Assembly: GCA_019635875.1 (NCBI GenBank)
Contig: JAHBYP010000001.1
Location: 372,001-436,000, forward strand
Direction of reading: 5' to 3'
Origin: Alphaproteobacteria bacterium
GTDB taxonomy: Bacteria > Pseudomonadota > Alphaproteobacteria > Reyranellales > Reyranellaceae
DNA: 64,000 nt
Positions 56,671-64,000 of this stretch are shown here, one piece after another. Every line of letters begins with the position of its first letter. Position 1 is the first letter of the stretch. The notes under the pieces are model-generated. The model was not told the origin of the DNA and made no database searches. It saw only the letters and a program-made list of their open reading frames with translations. Position numbers and translations under genes: made by a program.

Positions 56671-57681
56671 GTGTTGCGGCGTCGTCCGTTCATCCTCGTT
56701 GCCGGTGCCAGCCTTCTGGCCGCGGCGACAGGTGCGCGGGCGCAGGCCCCGGTCACCCGCAACCTGATGATCGGCGCCGGCCCGGTGGGCGGCACCTACT
56801 TTCCCGTCGCCAGCCTGATCGCCACCGCCATCAGCAATCCGCCCGGAGGACGGCCCTGCGACGCCGGCGGCAATTGCGGCGTGCCCGGCCTGATCGCCGA
56901 GGCCATCGCCACCCAGGGCTCGGTCGAGAACATCAAGCGCATGGCCGAGGGCACGCTCGATGCCGCCCTGGCCCAGGCCGACATCGCCGCCGCGGCGCTG
57001 GCCGGCGACGAGATGTTCGGCGGCAGGCCGGTCCCGGGGCTGCGCGCCGCCGCCAACCTGTTTCCCGAGACGGTGCATGTCGTGGTCCGCCGCGACCGCG
57101 ATCTCGCCAGCATCGCCGATTTGCGCGGGCGCACGGTATCCCTGGGCGAGCCGGGATCCGGAACCCTGCCGCTGGCCCGCGCGCTGCTGAGCGCCTACGG
57201 GCTGGGCCGACGCGACATTGTCGCCGACTACGTCTCGCCCCAGGCCGCGAGCCATCGGCTGCGCGAGGGCACGATCGACGCCTTTGTCATGGTGGCCGGC
57301 CAGCCGGCGCCGCTGCTGGTCGGCCTGGCGCGGCAAGTCGAGATCGGCCTGCTTCCGGTCTCCTCGAGCGTCGCCCAGCGCCTGCGCCGCGAACGGCCCG
57401 GCCTGGTGACCCTGACCGTCCCGGCCGGCATGTACCAGGGCGTCGAGGCCTGCGACTCGGTTGCCGTGGGTTCGCAGCTGATGGTCTCCAACAGCCTCGA
57501 CGAGGAGATCGTCTATGGCAGCCTGCGGGCGCTGTTCCACCCCTCGACGCGCAGCAGGCTCGACCGCGGCCATCCCGCCGCGGCGCTGATCACGCTGGAA
57601 ACGGCGCTCGAGGGGCTGGCGGTGCCGCTGCACGCCGGCGCCGCGCGCTTCTACAAGGAGCGAGGCCTGCTGAAGGACTGA
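56671..57681 (+). CDS. TAXI-family TRAP transporter binding protein
   Basis: A 336-residue protein with a signal (LRRRPFILVAGASLLAAATG, ending ARAQ). TAXI features are LMIGAGPVGGTYFPVAS, IATQGSVENIKRMAEGTLDA and GEPGSGTLPLARALL. It binds a small acid for TRAP-type import, but no TRAP permease gene is adjacent. GTG start with GGAGAG 5 bases upstream. Convergent with the GST gene. Confidence 0.9.
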   Translation: MLRRRPFILVAGASLLAAATGARAQAPVTRNLMIGAGPVGGTYFPVASLIATAISNPPGGRPCDAGGNCGVPGLIAEAIATQGSVENIKRMAEGTLDAALAQADIAAAALAGDEMFGGRPVPGLRAAANLFPETVHVVVRRDRDLASIADLRGRTVSLGEPGSGTLPLARALLSAYGLGRRDIVADYVSPQAASHRLREGTIDAFVMVAGQPAPLLVGLARQVEIGLLPVSSSVAQRLRRERPGLVTLTVPAGMYQGVEACDSVAVGSQLMVSNSLDEEIVYGSLRALFHPSTRSRLDRGHPAAALITLETALEGLAVPLHAGAARFYKERGLLKD

Positions 57682-57705
57682 CGGATCAGGTCGCAGCGGA
57701 GCCGC

Positions 57706-58374
57706 TCAGCGGAACTCGTATTGCTCGACCAGCCACGGCTCGTGCTTGGCCGCGTCGACCCATTCGGCCATCGCCGGGTGCTTCATCACATTGTCGCAAT
57801 AGGTCTTCGCCTCGTCGTCGAGCGACACGGCGTAGGTGCGAAAGCGCGTCACGACGGGCGCGAACATCGCATCGGCAGCGGTGAACGGGCCGAACAGGAA
57901 TCCGTCGTCGCGCGAAGCCGAGCCGGCGAAGCGCTTCCGGCAGTCGAGCCAGATCGCGACGATGCGTTGCACCTGCGTCATCACTTCGGGCGTGCGGCCG
58001 TGGCCGGGAAACGAGCCGCGGATGTTCATTGGCATCTCGCGGCGCAGATCGGGATAGCCCGAATGCATTTCCGCAGACACCGAGCGCGCGACCGCGCGCG
58101 CGGCCTGTGCTTCGGGCCACAGCCCGGCTGCGGGACTGAGTTCGTGCAGATACTCCGCGATCGACAGCGAATCCCAGATCGTCAGACCCTTGTGGATCAG
58201 TGCCGGCAACAGGCCCGAGGAGGAATAGCGTGCGATCTCAGCCTTGGTCTCCGGCGCGTAGAGACGAATCAACGTCTCGTCGAACTCGATGCCGGCGATC
58301 TTGCAGATCAGCCAGCCGCGCAGCGACCAAGAGGAGTAGTTTCTGTTGCCGAAGACGAGATTGAACTCGGCCAT
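57706..58374 (-). CDS. Glutathione S-transferase family protein
   Basis: A 222-residue GST: NLVFGNRNYSSWSLRGWLIC (Ser-type active-site start), SGLLPALIHKGLTIWDSLSI (cis-Pro and Glu/Ser equivalents) and FGPFTAADAMFAPVVTR in the C-terminal domain. The YSSWSLR pattern fits the MaiA/zeta-like branch. ATG 58374; an extra 22 codons upstream look non-conserved. Divergent from the aminopeptidase gene. Confidence 0.9.
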   Translation of the reverse strand: MAEFNLVFGNRNYSSWSLRGWLICKIAGIEFDETLIRLYAPETKAEIARYSSSGLLPALIHKGLTIWDSLSIAEYLHELSPAAGLWPEAQAARAVARSVSAEMHSGYPDLRREMPMNIRGSFPGHGRTPEVMTQVQRIVAIWLDCRKRFAGSASRDDGFLFGPFTAADAMFAPVVTRFRTYAVSLDDEAKTYCDNVMKHPAMAEWVDAAKHEPWLVEQYEFR

Positions 58375-58488
58375 GTTGTCCTCATCCATCGTCGTCATAC
58401 ACGCACATCGGCGTTGCAAGCCACACCGATTCGCGACCATGCTGCGCGCTTCGCGCCGAGACTATAGCAGAAGCCGGGGGATCGGGTC

Positions 58489-59865
58489 GTGACGCTTCCG
58501 TTCATCGATCGCGCACCGGCGGCGGTTCCCGTGGCCGTCGTCGCACCGTCCGAATGGGCGGCATGGTTCAAGCGTCAGCCGGCCAAGGCGCGCACGTGGC
58601 TGCAGGCGTCGTCGATCGCCGGCAAGGCCGGCGAGTTCGCCATGGTGCCCGATGGCGACGGCAAGCCGTCGATGGCCGTCGTGGTGCGCTCGGCGAAGCC
58701 GACGATGTGGGACTATGGTGCGCTGGCCACGCGCCTGCCTCCGGGCGATTACGCGCTGGTCGGCGACAGCATGCCGATCTCGGTGACCGACTCGGCGATC
58801 GCCTTCGCGCTGGGCTCGTGGCGCTTCTCGCGCTATCGCAAGTCGACCAAGACGGGCCCGCGCCTGGTATGGCCGTCGAAATGCGATCGCGCCGAGGTCG
58901 AACGGGTCGCCGAGTCGATGTTCATGGCGCGCGACCTGATCACCACGCCGGCCAACGACATGGGCCCGGCGGAACTCGCATTGGCTGCGCGCGCATTGGC
59001 ACGCAAGCACCGCGCGCGCTTTACCGTGACCGTGGGCAACGAGTTGCAACGGCGCAACTATCCGGTGATCCACGCCGTCGGCCGCGCCTCGACCCGCGCG
59101 CCGCGGCTCATCGACATCGTCTGGGGCCGGCCCAGCGCGCCCAAGGTGACCTTGATCGGCAAGGGCGTGTGCTTCGATTCCGGCGGCCTCGACCTGAAGC
59201 CCGCCGCCGGCATGCTCAACATGAAGAAGGACATGGGCGGCGCGGCGACAGTGCTGGCCGTGGCCTCGATGGTGATGGCCGCCAGGCTCAATGTGCGGCT
59301 GCGCGTGCTGATCCCGGCGGTCGAGAACAGCGTCTCGGGCAACGCCTTCCGGCCGATGGACATCATCACCTCGCGCAAGGGCACGACGGTGGAGATAGGC
59401 AACACCGACGCCGAGGGTCGCCTGGTGATGTGCGACGCGCTGACCGAGGCGGTGCGCGAGGAGCCGGCGCTGGTGGTCGACGTCGCCACGCTGACCGGCG
59501 CCGCGCGCGTGGCGCTGGGCCCCGAGCTGCCGGCGCTGTTCTGCAACGACGATGCCGTCGCCGAGGCGCTGCTGAAAAGCGGTCGCGAGCGCGAGGACCA
59601 GCTTTGGCGCATGCCGCTGTGGCGCGGCTATCGCCGCTTCCTCGACAGCAAGATCGCCGACATCAACAACGCCGGCCAGACGCCGTTCGGCGGCGCCATC
59701 ACCGCGGCGCTGTTCCTGCAGGAATTCGTGCCCGACAACGTGCCGTGGATGCACATCGATACCATGGCCTGGAACCAGGGCCAGCCCGGCCGCCCCGAAG
59801 GCGGCGAGGCGATGGGCGCACGGGCGCTGTTCGCGATGCTGAAGGAGCGCTACCCGAAGCGGTGA
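58489..59865 (+). CDS. M17 leucyl aminopeptidase
   Basis: A 458-residue dinuclear-metal peptidase. Metal and catalytic motifs are LIGKGVCFDSGGLDLKPAAG, KKDMGGAATVLA, VENSVSGNAF and the signature NTDAEGRLV. It removes N-terminal residues from peptides in the cytosol. The N-terminal domain is shorter than in PepA. GTG start at 58489 with GGGGG a little upstream; family similarity covers the whole protein. Confidence 0.93.
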   Translation: MTLPFIDRAPAAVPVAVVAPSEWAAWFKRQPAKARTWLQASSIAGKAGEFAMVPDGDGKPSMAVVVRSAKPTMWDYGALATRLPPGDYALVGDSMPISVTDSAIAFALGSWRFSRYRKSTKTGPRLVWPSKCDRAEVERVAESMFMARDLITTPANDMGPAELALAARALARKHRARFTVTVGNELQRRNYPVIHAVGRASTRAPRLIDIVWGRPSAPKVTLIGKGVCFDSGGLDLKPAAGMLNMKKDMGGAATVLAVASMVMAARLNVRLRVLIPAVENSVSGNAFRPMDIITSRKGTTVEIGNTDAEGRLVMCDALTEAVREEPALVVDVATLTGAARVALGPELPALFCNDDAVAEALLKSGREREDQLWRMPLWRGYRRFLDSKIADINNAGQTPFGGAITAALFLQEFVPDNVPWMHIDTMAWNQGQPGRPEGGEAMGARALFAMLKERYPKR

Positions 59866-59870
59866 CTCTG

Positions 59871-59973
59871 CGTCGTCCTGAGCGCAGCGAAGGACCTCGC
59901 GGTGGTGCCCTTGCGCGCCATGCACGCATGTGACCGCGATACCGCAGGATCCTTCGCTGAGCTCAGGATGACG
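59871..59973. repeat. Palindromic repeat, diverged GTCATCCTGAGCGCAGCGAAGGATC family
   Basis: Arms 59871-59903 and 59941-59973 are complementary at 28 of 33 positions with a 37-base loop. The core CCTGAGCGCAGCGAAGGA parallels the 16334-16416 element. It begins just after the aminopeptidase stop and its right arm supplies the last codons and stop (59963) of the convergent glycosyltransferase. Confidence 0.8.
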
Positions 59974-60946
59974 GCATTGCACGCCACGGCGCCGCGCGGC
60001 GCTCGGCGACTCGATCATTGCGCGTGCGCCACCACGTGGCGATCGCCGCCAGCTCGCCGGCCACGACTTCACGGAAGCCCAGCCACATCTGCCGTCGGCC
60101 GCGCAACGAGTGCGTGATGGCGGCGAGCAGGCCGGGCTGGGTGCGGGCGCCCCATAGGGTGTGGTTGAGCAGGATCGCCAAGGTGCGCGGCAACGGCAGG
60201 TATTCGAGATAGCCCAAGGTCGCGTTGTGCATCATGTCGCGCAGCGCGAGTCGGTCGATCTGGCCGCGGTCGTCGGAGTCGTGGCGTTGTGCGGGGAAGT
60301 GGTCGACGCCGATGGCGGGATCATAGATCAAGGTCCAGCCGGCGCGGCGGATGGCGCCGCCGAACAGGTATTCGTTGGCGACCTGCGCGCCCTGGCCGCG
60401 CAGGCGGCGGTCGAAGCGCAGGGAGCCGATGGCGGCACGGCGGAAGGCCATGCACACGCCCTTCAGCGACTCGACCTCGCGCGCCGGGCCGAAGCCGGCA
60501 TTGTGGTTGCCGTAGGTGCGGCCGTACCAGGTGCTGATGCCGACGCGCGCTTGCGGCGGCCAGTCGTCGCGGCGCTCGCCCATGAAGATGTGGTCGCGCC
60601 CGCCGACGCCGCCGACGCGGGCATTGACGGTGAAATGGCCGACGATGCGTTCGAGCCAGTCGGGACGCGGCGCGGCGTCGTCGTCGGTCATCGCCACGAT
60701 GTCGCCGGTCGCGGCCTCGAGACCGTCGTTCAGCGCGGCCACCACGCCGGGCAGGGCCACGACGCGCATGACCATCGGCAGCGTACCGGGGTCGTAGGCG
60801 GCGAGCATCGCCTCGGTGGTGCTGTCGATATCGCGGCGCACCACAACCACGCGCACCGGTGGCAGGGTCTGCCGCGTCAGGGCGTCGAGGCAGCGCCGCA
60901 GGTCATCCGGCCGCTTGTAGGTCGGCACGATGACCGTGGCGTCCAT
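59963..60946 (-). CDS. Family 2 glycosyltransferase
   Basis: A 327-residue GT-A enzyme: TVIVPTYKRPDDLRRCLDAL, ALNDGLEAATGDIVAMTDDD with the metal-binding D-D-D, and SLKGVCMAFRRAAI. It transfers a sugar from a nucleotide donor to an unknown acceptor, perhaps an envelope glycan. The last residues (PSS, stop) are encoded by the palindromic repeat, so the original C-terminus was probably longer. Begins 1 base after the GhrA-like gene. Confidence 0.9.
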   Translation of the reverse strand: MDATVIVPTYKRPDDLRRCLDALTRQTLPPVRVVVVRRDIDSTTEAMLAAYDPGTLPMVMRVVALPGVVAALNDGLEAATGDIVAMTDDDAAPRPDWLERIVGHFTVNARVGGVGGRDHIFMGERRDDWPPQARVGISTWYGRTYGNHNAGFGPAREVESLKGVCMAFRRAAIGSLRFDRRLRGQGAQVANEYLFGGAIRRAGWTLIYDPAIGVDHFPAQRHDSDDRGQIDRLALRDMMHNATLGYLEYLPLPRTLAILLNHTLWGARTQPGLLAAITHSLRGRRQMWLGFREVVAGELAAIATWWRTRNDRVAERRAAPWRAMPSS

Positions 60947-60947
60947 C

Positions 60948-61891
60948 TCAATAGCCGGCGGTCCGGTCGATGAGGTTGATCAAAGGCTGCCCGGCGCGCA
61001 GGCGGCGCACGTTGTCGGCGACGCTGGCGGCCGCGGTGCGCGGGTTGGTCGGCCCGGCGACGTGCGGCGTGACGCGCACCTTGGGGTGCGTCCAATAGGG
61101 ATGGTCGGTCGGCAGCGGCTCGATATGGAAGACGTCGAGCGTCGCACCGGCAAGATGGCCGCTGTCGAGCGCCGCCAGCAGGTCGGCGTCCACGACATGG
61201 CCGCCGCGCGCCATGTTGATGAAGTAGGCGCCCCTGGGCATGCGCGCGAAGGCGCGCGCGTCGAGCATGTTGGCGGTCTGCGGCGTCATCGGCAGCACGT
61301 CGATCAGGATGTCGCTGCGCGCCAGCAGCGCGGGCAGGCCGTCCGCGCCATGCAGGCACTCGACGCCCTCGATCTTGCGTGGCGTGCGGCTCCAGCCGGC
61401 TGTGGGGAAGCCCAGCATGGCGAATTTGCGCGCGGTGTCGGCGCCGATCTCGCCCAGGCCGAGGATGCCGACGCGGCGCAGCGCGGTGTCGGTGTAGGGG
61501 ATCTCCTCCCAGACCTTGCGGCGTTGCAGCTCCATGTAGGCGTCGATGTCGCGGTGATGGCGCAGCGCCCAATAGATCGCATACTCGCTCATCTGCCCGA
61601 CCAGGCCGGAATCGATGATGCGCACGATCGGCACGTTCCTCGGCAGGGCGGGGTCGATCAGCAGGTGATCGACGCCCATGCCGAGCGAGACGATCAGCTT
61701 CAGCCTGGGCAGCGCCGCGAGCGCGCCGGGCGGTGGCTTCCAGGCGAGCGCGATCTCGATGTCGCCGGGATCGCCGTGCTGCCCCCAGGGCCGCATGTCG
61801 ATGGTCTCACCCAGCGCCTCGCCCAGCCGCGTGCGCCAGCCTTGCCAGTCGCCCCCGCCCTGCGCGGCGACCACGTAACAGAACGCATTGC

Positions 61892-61895
<4 letters not shown>
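60948..61895 (-). CDS. Glyoxylate/hydroxypyruvate reductase A-like dehydrogenase
   Basis: A 315-residue D-2-hydroxyacid dehydrogenase: cofactor motif VGILGLGEIGADTARKFAML, catalytic Arg in INMARGGHVVDADLL, Glu/Asp in LDVFHIEPLPTDHPYWTHP and His in VTPHVAGPTNP. The GhrA branch reduces glyoxylate and hydroxypyruvate. ATG overlaps the yejF stop (ATGA). Acts in the cytosol. Confidence 0.92.
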
Positions 61896-63549
<1,654 letters not shown>

Positions 63550-63550
<1 letters not shown>

Positions 63551-64000
63551 CAGGAGGGCAGCTTACGCGGATCGAAGGCGTCGCGCACCGCCTCGCCGAT
63601 GAAGACCAGCAGGCTGAGCGCGACGGCGATGATCATGAAGCCGATGAAGGCCAGTCGGGGGGTGTTCAGGTTGTTCTTGCCCTGCAGCAGCAGCTCGCCG
63701 AGCGAGGCCGAGCCGGGCGGCAGGCCGAAGCCCAAGAAATCCAGCGCGGTCAGCGTCGTCACCGAGCCGGCCAGCATGAAGGGCAGGAAGGTCAGGGAGG
63801 AGACCATGGCGTTGGGCAGGATATGGCGGAACATCAGCCTGGTGTTGGACACGCCCAGCGCCCGGGCGGCGCGGACATAGTCGAAGTTGCGGCCGCGCAG
63901 GAACTCGGCGCGCACCAGCCCGACCAATCCCATCCAGCCGAACAGCAGCATGATGCCCAGCAGGTTCCAGAAGCCGGGCTGGATGAAGCTCGCCAGGATG
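63550..64000 (-). CDS. yejE: Peptide ABC importer permease YejE (partial)
   Basis: The C-terminal ~149 residues are visible (ILASFIQPGFWNLLGIMLLF onward), the rest lying past the right edge. Permease motifs are GLVRAEFLRGRNFDYVRAARALGVSN (EAA loop) and FLGFGLPPGSASLGELLLQG. Three or four helices remain. Start codon and N-terminus are outside the window. Confidence 0.93.

Overview
The window is a very GC-rich, densely packed bacterial chromosome segment. The gene content fits an Alphaproteobacterium, possibly a soil or aquatic Rhodospirillales/Reyranella-like lineage: a split phaA/phaB pair, metX-metW divergent from an aromatic amino acid cluster, yejEF, a creD locus and a urease cluster. The lineage is inferred from gene content only. 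I saw no rRNA, tRNA, CRISPR array, transposase or phage gene. The region reads as ordinary chromosome with many short operons and several unusual domain fusions.

Layout. 1-2979: a CreBCD-like envelope-stress locus (truncated sensor kinase, response regulator, divergent creD) separated by a large palindromic repeat. 2983-5372: a TPR protein, a WYL regulator and an EamA exporter. 5271-8782: leftward dinB, ferritin-like DUF6306 and htpG. 9159-13262: polyhydroxybutyrate precursor genes phaA and phaB, split by a nitronate monooxygenase and its divergent LysR regulator. 13404-19684: CoA-transferase, TetR with twin operators, DUF2306, a truncated methyltransferase ending at a palindromic repeat, a Tat-type hydrolase, an AhpD-like protein, DUF1499 and a YddG-like exporter. 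19681-24074: cupin, GST, methyltransferase, a 6PGDH-like dehydrogenase, a GNAT-YbaK fusion and a lipoprotein. 24100-30655: metX-metW for methionine, divergent from chorismate mutase, hisC, tyrC, an exporter, gamma-glutamylcyclotransferase and a small protein. 30658-34826: trans-3-hydroxyproline dehydratase, small exported and membrane proteins, acyl-CoA dehydrogenase and a secreted hydrolase. 34845-41637: urease ureD-ureA-ureBC(fused)-serine hydrolase-ureE-ureF-ureG-ureJ. 41623-47535: DUF6622-like protein, a LytTR regulator broken by an amber codon, and a binding-protein ABC importer. 47637-54933: Ser/Thr kinase with MORN repeats, Na+/H+ antiporter with a cyclic-nucleotide domain, DUF882 protein, Dps, macro domain, DUF924. 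54975-64000: phosphonate monoesterase/sulfatase, TAXI binding protein, GST, M17 aminopeptidase, GT2, GhrA-like dehydrogenase, yejF and partial yejE.

The strongest unusual points are: an in-frame UreB-UreC fusion with UreA left separate and a serine hydrolase inside the urease operon; a GNAT acetyltransferase fused to a YbaK-type tRNA-editing domain; a transmembrane kinase carrying an extracytoplasmic MORN domain; a degenerate chorismate mutase/prephenate dehydratase protein; a nonsense-broken LytTR regulator; a methyltransferase cut off at a mobile-looking palindrome; and at least three families of large intergenic palindromes. No complete novel defence or mobile system was recognised.
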